This document shows positions 19,410 through 26,821 of a stretch of DNA of 64,000 nucleotides, one piece after another. Each line of letters starts with the position of its first letter. Position 1 is the first letter of the stretch. The stretch comes from JAJPXI01 sp051867655 (GTDB taxonomy: Bacteria; Bacillota; Clostridia; Oscillospirales; Oscillospiraceae), in assembly GCA_051867655.1 (NCBI GenBank), contig JBJDYV010000099.1:22155-86154 (forward strand), read 5' to 3'. Position numbers and translations under genes: made by a program. Below the pieces are notes generated by a model. It was not told where the DNA came from. It worked only from the letters and a program-made list of their open reading frames with translations, and searched no databases.

Positions 19410-20322
19410 CTAAAATTTTCTCCTCTGCTTCCTGTTCAGTCAGACCCAGGGTCATGAGTTTCAGGATCTGTTCGCCGGCGATCCGGCCGATGGCGGCTTC
19501 GTGGATCAGCTGGGCGTCGGTGTGGTTGGCGGTAATGGCGGGGATTGCCCTGATTTTGGCGTGGTCCATGATGATGGCGTCGCACTGGACATGGCCGAAG
19601 CACGGCGCTTCACCCACCATGCGGGGGTAGAAGATCTGCTCCGAGGTGCCCTGGGCCACCGAGCGGGAGATGATGCGGCCGTTGGCCCCCTCCCCTGCCA
19701 GGATCACGTCCATCTCGGACTCGGCGTGCTGCTCACCGTGGGTCAGCAGCTTCTCGGTGATGACGATCTCGGCGTCCTTGCCCACCACCACCTTGGTGTA
19801 GCGCTCGGTGGAGTCCACGCCCCGCAGCTGGGTGGTCTCCATATTCAGGAAAGCGCCCTCCTCCAGATAGGCCACAGTCTGGGGGTTCATGATGCGCCCG
19901 CCGGTGCCGTCGCCGCCGCCGTAGTGCTTTTCCACATAGCGCACCTTGGAGTTTTTGCCGATGTAGAAGGTGTGGACGCCGTCGTGCTGGCTGGTCTCGC
20001 AGCCGGAATTGTGAATGCCGCAGCCGGCCACGATGGTCACATCGCAGTCTTCCCCGATGAAGAAGTCGTTGTACACCATCTCCTTGACCCCCATCTCGGT
20101 GATGATGACGGGGATGTGGACGGACTCGTTTTTGGTACCCGGCTTGATGTGGATGTCGATGCCGGACTTGTCCGTCTTGCTGGAGATCTCAATGTTGGCG
20201 GTAGAGGAGCGGCTGTCCAGCTGACTGTTCTTGCGGATGTTGTACGCCCCCTGGGGAACGGTCTCCAGGTCGGCGATCTGCCGCAGGAGCTCCATGTCAA
20301 CTTTGTTGTCGAATGCGCTCAT
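19393..20322 (-). CDS. sufB: SufB/SufD-type Fe-S scaffold of a minimal SUF system
   Basis: 309-residue scaffold protein, shorter than classical SufB (~470). It keeps the beta-helix core (YVEKHYGGGDGTGG, TTQLRGVDSTERYTKVVVG) and the C-terminal SufBD end (AIPAITANHTDAQLIHEAAIG, then GEQILKLMTLGLTEQEAE). That combination with SufC alone matches the two-gene (SmsCB-like) minimal SUF of anaerobes. No sufS, sufU or sufD lies nearby. ATG overlaps the sufC stop by 4 bp. It assembles Fe-S clusters needed, for example, by PFOR and RlmD. Confidence 0.9.
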   Translation of the reverse strand: MSAFDNKVDMELLRQIADLETVPQGAYNIRKNSQLDSRSSTANIEISSKTDKSGIDIHIKPGTKNESVHIPVIITEMGVKEMVYNDFFIGEDCDVTIVAGCGIHNSGCETSQHDGVHTFYIGKNSKVRYVEKHYGGGDGTGGRIMNPQTVAYLEEGAFLNMETTQLRGVDSTERYTKVVVGKDAEIVITEKLLTHGEQHAESEMDVILAGEGANGRIISRSVAQGTSEQIFYPRMVGEAPCFGHVQCDAIIMDHAKIRAIPAITANHTDAQLIHEAAIGRIAGEQILKLMTLGLTEQEAEEKILDGFLR

Positions 20323-21056
20323 TGTGCCACCCCCCCGGACATGTAGCTGCAGCCGGCCGTGGTGTTGGCCAGGATCTGCGGGAAGATCTCGTCCTTGGGA
20401 CCGTGCTTGACGATCCGCCCGTCGGAGACCATGACGATCTCATCCGCCAGACTGATGATGCGCTCCTGGTGGGAGATGATCAGCAGGGTGGACTGCCGCT
20501 TGTCGTGGATCATCCGGAAGGTCTCGGTCAGCTTGGCAAAGGACCACAGGTCGATGCCCGCTTCCGGCTCGTCAAAGATCATCAGGCCGGACTTGCGGGC
20601 CAGAATGGTGGCGATCTCGATGCGCTTGACCTCGCCGCCGGACAGGGAGGCGTCCACCTCCCGGTCGATGTAGTCGCCGGCGCACAGGCCCACCCGGGTC
20701 AGGTACTGGCAGCACTCGTCCTGGGTCAGGCTCTCGCTGCCGGCGGCCAGCTCCAGCAGGTCGCGCACCCGCAGGCCCTTGAACCGGGGCGGCTGCTGAA
20801 AGCCGTAGCTGATGCCCAGATGAGCGCGCTCGGTGATGGAAAGGCCGGTCACGTCGGTGCCATTCCAGGAGATCTGCCCGCTGGTGGCGGGCACCAGGCC
20901 CATGATGGCCTTGGCCAGGGTGGTCTTGCCGCCCCCGTTGGGGCCGGTGATGACCACAAATTTATTGTCCTCCACGGTCAGGGAGATATCCCGCAGGATA
21001 TCCAGGGTGGCCCCCTCCCCTTCTACCTGGTAGGACAGGTTTTTGATTTCCAGCAT
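20319..21056 (-). CDS. sufC: Fe-S cluster assembly ATPase SufC
   Basis: 245-residue ABC-type cytosolic ATPase. Walker A is TGPNGGGKTTLAKAI (~36-50), the Q-loop region YGFQQPPRFKG, the signature LSGGEVKRIEIA and Walker B GLMIFDEPEAGIDLW; the E after D is intact. FDEPEAGID is typical of SufC rather than importers. It forms the SufBC complex with the next gene. A near-consensus promoter (21099-21127) precedes it, inside the end of the tetR gene. Confidence 0.95.
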   Translation of the reverse strand: MLEIKNLSYQVEGEGATLDILRDISLTVEDNKFVVITGPNGGGKTTLAKAIMGLVPATSGQISWNGTDVTGLSITERAHLGISYGFQQPPRFKGLRVRDLLELAAGSESLTQDECCQYLTRVGLCAGDYIDREVDASLSGGEVKRIEIATILARKSGLMIFDEPEAGIDLWSFAKLTETFRMIHDKRQSTLLIISHQERIISLADEIVMVSDGRIVKHGPKDEIFPQILANTTAGCSYMSGGVAQ

Positions 21057-21098
21057 ATCTGTCTGTCTCCTTACTTTTGTGCAATACTATAATACTAT

Positions 21099-21127
21099 AA
21101 TATACCACATTAGTGGGTCAGTGGCAA
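21099..21127 (-). promoter_or_regulatory. Promoter of the suf operon
   Basis: Minus strand TTGCCA (21127-21122), 17-bp spacer, TATATT (21104-21099). The -35 lies inside the last codons of the tetR gene. No IscR-type palindrome is evident. Confidence 0.7.
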
Positions 21128-21687
21128 GCCCAGCTGCACGCCTTTCCGGCCAGGCCGAGGATCCGCTCCGTCTCCTCAGCGGGGCCGGCGCGCTCCGGGT
21201 CGTTGATCCAGTCCTGCAGGACCCGGTAGCTGCCGTAAATGGCAAAGGAGACGGTGGCGGCCTTGGCTTTTTCATCCCGAATCCCGGCCAGCGCCTCATC
21301 CAGCATTTCCTCGATCTTGGGCAGGGAGAACAGGCGGGAGGCAAAGGTCTGGTCGATGCTGTTGTTCAGGAGCATGGCGGAGAGTTCCAGATTGTCCTGG
21401 ATGAAGTGCAGGATAAGAGCGACGCGGCTGTGCACGCTCTCCTTGTCCCGCACATCCGCGTTTTCAATGGTTTTGGCGATCTCGCCGAGGTAGTTGTCCG
21501 CGATCTCGTTCAAAACATCGTACTGGCTGCCATAGTGGTTGTAGAAGGTCGTGCGGTTGATCCCGGCGTCTTCACACAGCTCCCGGATGGAGATCCGGTG
21601 GATGCTTTTCTCCTTCAAAAGCGCCAGAAACGCTCCGTAGATCCGCTGCTTGGTCAGGGCGACGCGCTGATCGCTCTTCATTCCCAT
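21118..21687 (-). CDS. TetR/AcrR-family regulator
   Basis: 189-residue repressor. DNA-binding segment ISIRELCEDAGINRTTFYNHY (~33-53, as ISIREL...GINRTTFYNHY) is a clear TetR helix-turn-helix; the C-terminal half is the all-helical ligand/dimer domain, of the TetR_C-like type often seen in Clostridia. Divergent from the TauE fusion gene; the palindrome 21749-21766 between them is its likely operator. RBS AGGAGGAGG lies upstream. The first Met (21687) or the second, two codons later, may be used. Confidence 0.88.
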   Translation of the reverse strand: MGMKSDQRVALTKQRIYGAFLALLKEKSIHRISIRELCEDAGINRTTFYNHYGSQYDVLNEIADNYLGEIAKTIENADVRDKESVHSRVALILHFIQDNLELSAMLLNNSIDQTFASRLFSLPKIEEMLDEALAGIRDEKAKAATVSFAIYGSYRVLQDWINDPERAGPAEETERILGLAGKACSWACH

Positions 21688-21742
21688 CGGGCTTCCTCCT
21701 CCTGCTCGCTGACACGCTCAACACTTTCCGCGTATCTGTCGG

Positions 21743-21771
21743 TTGTGAACTCAACATGTGTTGAGTATAAT
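21743..21771 (+). promoter_or_regulatory. Promoter of the TauE-fusion gene with embedded TetR operator
   Basis: TTGTGA (21743-21748), 17-bp spacer, TATAAT (21766-21771). The spacer is almost entirely the palindrome ACTCAACATGTGTTGAGT (21749-21766; arms CTCAACA/TGTTGAG). A lone half-site GCTCAACA lies near 21716. A protein bound there would exclude RNA polymerase, so control by the divergent TetR protein is likely. Confidence 0.82.
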
Positions 21772-21807
21772 CAATGGGTAGTTTCGTGTCAAGTGAGGCA
21801 GAAAAAT

Positions 21808-23319
21808 ATGGAGTACATCTGGTATATCATCGCCGCCCTGGGCGCGGGGATTGGGACCGGGCTGGCCGGGCTTTCCGCCGCCACGGTCATGGTCCCGATC
21901 TTAATTGTCCTGTGCCCCTCCTTTACCGGGGAGACCGGCGCGTACCACGCCACGGCCATCGCGCTGGCGTCCGATATTCTGGGCTCGGCCTTTACCACGG
22001 GGATCTATATCCGGCACAAAAACATCGACCTGCGGCGGGGCTGGATCATGCTGGCCTGCATTATCGGCATGTGCATCGCGGGCAGCTTTGCGGCGTTCGC
22101 GGTGGGGCATGTGGTCCTGGGCGGCTTTTCCCTTTTTCTGTGCGTGGGCATCGGCATCCGCTTCCTGCTGAAGCCGGACACCCAGCGGGAGCAGACGGTG
22201 CAGAAGGGGGCGAAGCTGGACGGAAAGGGCGTTCTGATCTCGCTGTTTTTCGGCCTGACTATCGGCTTCGGCACCGGCTTTGTGGGCTCCGGCGGCGGCA
22301 TGATGATGCTGGTGGTGTTCACGGCCTTTCTCGGAATGGACCGGAAGAGCGCCGTGGGGACCAGCACCTTTATCATGACCTTTACCGCCCTGATTGCCTT
22401 TGTCAGCCACGCGGTCATCGACCCGGCCATCCTGTTGGAGCGCCGGGACGCACTGCTGATCTGCATCGTTACCGCCACCGCCGGCTCCATCGTGTCCGCC
22501 CAGTTTGCCAACAAGGTCAACAACAAGGTGGTGGGGCTGGTCACGGGTGCCATCCTGACTGTCCTGGGCGTCGTGCTGCTTCTGTTCAACTATTGGGATT
22601 TCCTCAGCCAATGGGCGATCGTCGGCCAGACCCTGCGCTGCCTGGGCTGGTATCTTCTGTTCCTGGCCGCTGTCGTGGCCGTCATCGCGGTGCTGCGGTT
22701 AGCGTTCCATGTAAAGGGAGAATGGGCGCGCAAGCTGCTGCAGTTCCCGGCCATGGCGTCGGTCATCTTTATGCTGTACGCCGCCGAGACCTGGCAGGCC
22801 GCGGTGCTGTGCGCCGTTCTGTTCTGCCTTGTGGTCTATCCGATCCTCCACAGGATGGAGAAGTGGCCGCCGTACACGAAGCTGCTGATGGAGCGAAAAC
22901 CCGGTGAGGTAAAAAAGAGCCTGCTGCTCCTGTTCGGCACCCATTGTGTTCTTGCAGCGGTATGCTGCGGGCTTTTGCACAAGCCCTACATCGCTGTGGC
23001 CGCCATCCTGACCTGGGGGATCGCCGACACCGCCGCCGCACTGGTGGGAAAGCGGTTTGGAAAACACCCCATCCGTCTGCCCCACGCCGATCCCCACAAG
23101 ACCTGGGAAGGGAGCGCCGCCATGGCGGTCACCTCCGCCGTGACGGGGGCGCTGACCCTGCTTTTGATCAGCCCGCTGCCGTGGTGGATGTGCGTTGTGT
23201 GTGCCCTGGCGGCGGCGCCGTTTTCCGCCGCGGCGGAGCTGTACTCCCACAACGGCAACGACACTGTTGCCGTCCCCGTGGTGGTGGCGGTTGTGCTGGC
23301 GTTGCTGGACATGATCTGA
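21808..23319 (+). CDS. TauE/SafE-type transporter fused to a dolichol/phytol-kinase-like domain
   Basis: 503-residue membrane protein. Residues ~1-255 are a TauE/SafE (TSUP) permease, with the two repeat motifs GIGTGLAGLSAATVMVP and GFGTGFVGSGGGMMML. From ~285, EWARKLLQF starts a second membrane domain with ERKPGEVKKSLLLLF, TWGIADTAAALVGKRFGKH, PHKTWEGSAAM and YSHNGNDTVAVP. These match the CTP-dependent dolichol/phytol kinase and CDP-alcohol cytidylyltransferase-like superfamily in order and spacing. There is no internal stop or RBS, so it is a true fusion. Start ATG 21808. The divergent TetR probably regulates it. The coupled function is not known. Confidence 0.82.
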   Translation: MEYIWYIIAALGAGIGTGLAGLSAATVMVPILIVLCPSFTGETGAYHATAIALASDILGSAFTTGIYIRHKNIDLRRGWIMLACIIGMCIAGSFAAFAVGHVVLGGFSLFLCVGIGIRFLLKPDTQREQTVQKGAKLDGKGVLISLFFGLTIGFGTGFVGSGGGMMMLVVFTAFLGMDRKSAVGTSTFIMTFTALIAFVSHAVIDPAILLERRDALLICIVTATAGSIVSAQFANKVNNKVVGLVTGAILTVLGVVLLLFNYWDFLSQWAIVGQTLRCLGWYLLFLAAVVAVIAVLRLAFHVKGEWARKLLQFPAMASVIFMLYAAETWQAAVLCAVLFCLVVYPILHRMEKWPPYTKLLMERKPGEVKKSLLLLFGTHCVLAAVCCGLLHKPYIAVAAILTWGIADTAAALVGKRFGKHPIRLPHADPHKTWEGSAAMAVTSAVTGALTLLLISPLPWWMCVVCALAAAPFSAAAELYSHNGNDTVAVPVVVAVVLALLDMI

Positions 23320-23397
23320 ATTTATTTTGATCGGGGCGCATTTTCCCCTGCCTCCTCATAGTATGGACTGAAATCCCGAAAATAGGAGGCAAATATC

Positions 23398-24042
23398 ATG
23401 GAATCCCAACGACCCACTCAGCCCATGCCGGGGCCGGACCCCGGTCTGTGCGGCTGTGACCGGGACATTTTCCTGCGGGTGTGGCAGCGGGTCATGCCCG
23501 AAGAGAGCCCGGAGTGCCCCATTACGGTGGAGCGGCCGGAGCCGCGGCCGACGCCCGTCCCAAAGCCGGAACGGAGGCCCGCCCCGGCGGAGAGCGCCGG
23601 CGACGACTTCCCCACCCCCGACGACGTGCCCTGCCTGGGCAGCGGCGGCGCTGCTGACCAGGAGCGGCTGCGGGAGTTTACCACCCGGGAGCTGACCCAC
23701 TGGCGCTCCTACCAGATGCTCGCCCGGCGGTCCGGCCCCGGCGGGCGGATGCTGGCGGCCCTGGCGGGGGGCTGCCGCCGGAGGGCAAAGCGGCTGTCCG
23801 CCGCCCTGTTTCTGATCTCCGGGGTGCGGTTCTGGCCGGCGGAGCAGATCGCGGTCCCGGCGCCCCGCTCCTACTTCGGCGCCCTGCGGGAGCAGTTCCT
23901 GGCGGAGCAGGACCGGGGGTGCGCCTACCGGGCAGCGGCGGAGGACTGCCGGGATATGTGCCTGCGCACGCTCTACTTAGACCTGGCGGATGAGTGCGCC
24001 GAGCACGCCGACCGTATTCGGTCTCTGCTGGAAAATATGTAA
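23398..24042 (+). CDS. Uncharacterised protein, possible ferritin-like helical bundle
   Basis: 214 residues, no signal peptide. An N-terminal ~85-residue low-complexity Pro-rich part (with CGCDRDIFLRVWQRVMPE near the start) leads to a helical C-terminal half with paired motifs TRELTHWRSYQMLARR and REQFLAEQDRGCAYRAAAE, whose E/H positions resemble a ferritin-like/rubrerythrin bundle. I recognise similar orphan proteins in Oscillospiraceae but no known function. RBS AGGAGG is before the ATG. It stands alone, ended by a strong hairpin. Codon use is as GC-rich as its neighbours. Confidence 0.7.
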   Translation: MESQRPTQPMPGPDPGLCGCDRDIFLRVWQRVMPEESPECPITVERPEPRPTPVPKPERRPAPAESAGDDFPTPDDVPCLGSGGAADQERLREFTTRELTHWRSYQMLARRSGPGGRMLAALAGGCRRRAKRLSAALFLISGVRFWPAEQIAVPAPRSYFGALREQFLAEQDRGCAYRAAAEDCRDMCLRTLYLDLADECAEHADRIRSLLENM

Positions 24043-24044
24043 CG

Positions 24045-24076
24045 AACACGGGCGGCGCGTCAGCGCCGCCCGTGTG
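24045..24076. terminator. Hairpin terminator between convergent genes
   Basis: CACGGGCGGCGC / GCGCCGCCCGTG with loop GTCA, immediately after the stop of the 214-residue gene. It also faces the 3' end of the PK-C gene. Confidence 0.75.
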
Positions 24077-24080
24077 GGTT

Positions 24081-24647
24081 TCAGTCCTTGAGTGCGGGTT
24101 TGCAGAGGACCTCGTGGATCTTCGTGTCCAGAATGGAGGACGAGTAGGACGGGGTCAGGACAATGGCGGTGTCCAGTCCGCCGCCCGTGCCGCCCAGGGC
24201 CACCACGGGGGTCTGGAACGGGAGCTCGTCGGCATCCATAGCCATGGTGGCGCACTCCACGCAGACCTTCATGCCCTGGCCGAACATGCGCAGGGTGTGG
24301 GACATGATCTCCAGCGGGTAGACGCCCTGGGCTTTGGTGCTGAGACTGCGCTCGGCGGCGCTCAAAGCGTGGGCGGTGGTCACTACAGTGCAGCCCCGGT
24401 CGGTCAGGGATTGCTTCACCTCGGGCGTCATTTTGTTGACGCCCTTCAGCGCGGCACTGGCGGCGCTGCGCACCACCACGATCCGGCCGTCATAGCCCAG
24501 CGCGGCGGCCTGCTCCAGGACCACTTCGGCGCTGTACCCGAAGCTGGAGGACAGGACGATGGGGCAGCCCAGTTCCTTTGCCTTTTCCACGGCAATGCCG
24601 GCGGCCGCAACGGTATTTACCTTGCCGGTGGTTTCAAATGTTGTCAT
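24081..24647 (-). CDS. Stand-alone pyruvate kinase C-terminal-like protein
   Basis: 188 residues that match only the allosteric C-terminal alpha/beta domain of pyruvate kinase (SSSFGYSAEVVLEQA, VVRSAAS, GCTVVTTAHALSAAE, GGTGGGLDTAIVL). The catalytic TIM barrel is absent and the gene is full length with its own RBS (AAGGGTG), so it is a free-standing protein, not a fragment. Such PK-C proteins occur in Clostridia and archaea, with no agreed function. ATG at 24647. It lies downstream of the V-ATPase operon, separated by a hairpin. Confidence 0.82.
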   Translation of the reverse strand: MTTFETTGKVNTVAAAGIAVEKAKELGCPIVLSSSFGYSAEVVLEQAAALGYDGRIVVVRSAASAALKGVNKMTPEVKQSLTDRGCTVVTTAHALSAAERSLSTKAQGVYPLEIMSHTLRMFGQGMKVCVECATMAMDADELPFQTPVVALGGTGGGLDTAIVLTPSYSSSILDTKIHEVLCKPALKD

Positions 24648-24675
24648 ATGGATCACCCTTATCTGTTATTGGTGC

Positions 24676-24711
24676 AAACAGGCGGCGCTCCGGGTGGAAC
24701 GCCGCCTGTTT
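24676..24711 (-). terminator. Terminator-like hairpin after the V-ATPase operon
   Basis: AAACAGGCGGCG / CGCCGCCTGTTT, loop 12 nt. On the minus strand the U-run is short (TGTTTG), so some read-through into the PK-C gene is possible. Confidence 0.6.
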
Positions 24712-24721
24712 GAAAATGCGG

Positions 24722-25435
24722 TTAAATGGGCGCGGAGGGATCCGGGTGGCCGCCAAAGGCCTCGATCGCTTTCAGGTCCTTCGCCTGTTGTTCCTCGAGG
24801 GCATCCTGGAGCAGCATATCCTTCACCTTCATCAGGCGGATGGTGTTGGCCCGCTCATTCTCCTCCAGCTTCATGGAGATATACTTGATGCTCTCCTGCA
24901 TCTGGGGGATCTTGACGTACTCCAGAGCGTTGACGCGGCGGCGGGTCTTCTCGATCTCCTCCGCCAGCAGCTGGGAGGTCTTCTCGATCTGGGCCAGCCG
25001 CAGCATATCCTGGAACACCTGGGACAGGGCGTCCACGGCGGAGTCCAGCTCGCCGGAGGTGGCGGCGAAGCCGTAGGGATAGACCTCGCCGGGATCGTCA
25101 TTCTTGGTCCTGAAGTGGTACTCGGGCACGTTGACCGACATGATGTTCTTGAAGGTCATGTCCAGCTCCACGCTCTGCTTGGGAAAAAGCAGGGCCTGCT
25201 GCATGGCCTCGGAGGACATGACGGCGGAGGCCACGGTGAAGGAGGCGTGGGCTTTCTTCAGCCCCTCCTCGACCCGGGCGCGCAGGGCACGGTTCTCGCG
25301 CACCACGTCCATAAACTGCTTCATCAGCTCGTCGCGCTTATCCTTCAGCAGCTTATGGCCCCGGATGGAGGTCTTCAGCCGGGTCTTCAGCCGGGTCAGC
25401 TCCTGCCGGGTGGGGTTTACGTTGACTGCCGGCAT
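24722..25435 (-). CDS. ntpD: V-type ATP synthase subunit D
   Basis: 237-residue central stalk (rotor shaft) subunit. It starts MPAVNVNPTRQELTRLKTRL, the usual D-subunit beginning, with long antiparallel coiled-coil helices at both ends (~10-75 and ~130-205), and the motif VNALEYVKIPQM (~165-176). It rotates inside the A3B3 head and joins it, with F, to the membrane ring. Last gene of the operon, 3 bp after ntpB. Confidence 0.95.
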   Translation of the reverse strand: MPAVNVNPTRQELTRLKTRLKTSIRGHKLLKDKRDELMKQFMDVVRENRALRARVEEGLKKAHASFTVASAVMSSEAMQQALLFPKQSVELDMTFKNIMSVNVPEYHFRTKNDDPGEVYPYGFAATSGELDSAVDALSQVFQDMLRLAQIEKTSQLLAEEIEKTRRRVNALEYVKIPQMQESIKYISMKLEENERANTIRLMKVKDMLLQDALEEQQAKDLKAIEAFGGHPDPSAPI

Positions 25436-25438
25436 CGT

Positions 25439-26821
25439 TTACCCCTCCTTTTTCGGGAGGTACTTCTCGATGAACTCGGGCTTGATACGCTTCAGCTCAG
25501 CCTTGGGCAGGATGGACAGCAGCTCCCAGCCCAGATCCAGGGTCTCCTCGATGGAGCGGTTTTCCTCGGTGCCCTGGCCGACGTAGCGAGTCTCAAACTC
25601 GTCGGCAAATTTGGCGTACAGCAGGTCGGTGGGAGACAGGGCGGCCTCGCCCAGAATGCTCATCAGTTCCTTGTTCTCCTTACCGGTGGAGTACGCGGCA
25701 AACAGCTGGTTCATGGTGTTGGCGTGATCCTCGCGGGTCTTGCCGGGGCCGACGCCCTTATCCTTCAGACGGGACAGGGAGGGCAGTACATCCACGGGGG
25801 GATTGATGCCCTTGCGGTACAGCTCACGGGACAGGATGATCTGGCCCTCGGTGATATAGCCGGTCAGGTCGGGGATGGGGTGGGTCTTGTCGTCCTCGGG
25901 CATGGTCAGAATGGGGATCATGGTGATGGAACCCTTCTTGCCCAGCTGACGGCCGGCGCGCTCGTACATGGTGGCCAGGTCGGTATACAGGTAGCCGGGG
26001 TAGCCGCGGCGGCCGGGGACTTCCTTCTTGGCGGCGGAGACCTCACGCAGAGCCTCTGCGTAGTTGGTGATATCGGTCAGGATGACCAGCACGTGCATAT
26101 CCTTCTCGAAGGCCAGGTACTCGGCGGCGGTCAAAGCCATACGGGGAGTGGCGATACGCTCGACGGCGGGGTCGTTGGCCAGGTTGGTGAACAGCACGGT
26201 ACGGTCGATGGCGCCGGTGCGGGTGAACTCCTCGACGAAGAAGTTGGACTCTTCGAAGGTGATACCGATGGCGGCGAAGACCACGGCGAAGTTGGCGGCC
26301 TCATCGCCCAGCACCTTGGCCTGACGGGCGATCTGGGCGGCCAGGGCGTTGTGGGGCAGGCCGGAGCCGGAGAAGATGGGCAGCTTCTGGCCGCGTACCA
26401 GGGTGTTCAGACCGTCGATGGAGGAAATGCCGGTCTGGATAAACTCGTTGGGGTAGTCCCGGGCGGCGGGGTTCATGGGCAGGCCGTTGATATCCCGGTA
26501 CTCGTCGGCCAGGATCTCGGGGCCGCCGTCAATGGGCTGGCCCATGCCGTTGAACACGCGGCCCAGCATGTCGGAGGACACGCCCAGCTGCAGGGGGTGG
26601 CCCAAAAAGCGGACCTTGGACTCGGCCAGGTTGATGCCAGCGGAGGATTCAAACAGCTGGACCACGGCGTTGTCGCCGTTGACCTCCAGCACCTTGCAGC
26701 GGCGGATGGTGCCGTCGGGCAGCTCGATCTCGGCCAGCTCATCGTAGGTGACGCCGGAGACCTTCTTCACGACCATCAGAGGGCCGCTGATCTCCTGGAT
26801 GGTACGGTATTCCTTAATCAT
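25439..26821 (-). CDS. ntpB: V-type ATP synthase subunit B
   Basis: 460-residue non-catalytic nucleotide-binding subunit of the A3B3 head. It begins IKEYRTIQEISGPLMVV and has SGSGLPHN in place of a canonical P-loop, as expected for B. Family stretches IPILTMPEDDKTHPIPDLTGYITEGQI and SRLKDKGVGPGKTREDH (as two segments) are intact. ATG overlaps the ntpA stop by 4 bp. Partner of ntpA. Confidence 0.97.
   Translation of the reverse strand: MIKEYRTIQEISGPLMVVKKVSGVTYDELAEIELPDGTIRRCKVLEVNGDNAVVQLFESSAGINLAESKVRFLGHPLQLGVSSDMLGRVFNGMGQPIDGGPEILADEYRDINGLPMNPAARDYPNEFIQTGISSIDGLNTLVRGQKLPIFSGSGLPHNALAAQIARQAKVLGDEAANFAVVFAAIGITFEESNFFVEEFTRTGAIDRTVLFTNLANDPAVERIATPRMALTAAEYLAFEKDMHVLVILTDITNYAEALREVSAAKKEVPGRRGYPGYLYTDLATMYERAGRQLGKKGSITMIPILTMPEDDKTHPIPDLTGYITEGQIILSRELYRKGINPPVDVLPSLSRLKDKGVGPGKTREDHANTMNQLFAAYSTGKENKELMSILGEAALSPTDLLYAKFADEFETRYVGQGTEENRSIEETLDLGWELLSILPKAELKRIKPEFIEKYLPKKEG

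Noticed and set aside
21043..21807. A long N-terminal extension (up to 255 residues) of the TauE fusion protein
   Set aside because: It crosses the tetR gene in antisense, the operator and the promoter; ATG 21808 after the promoter is clearly better.
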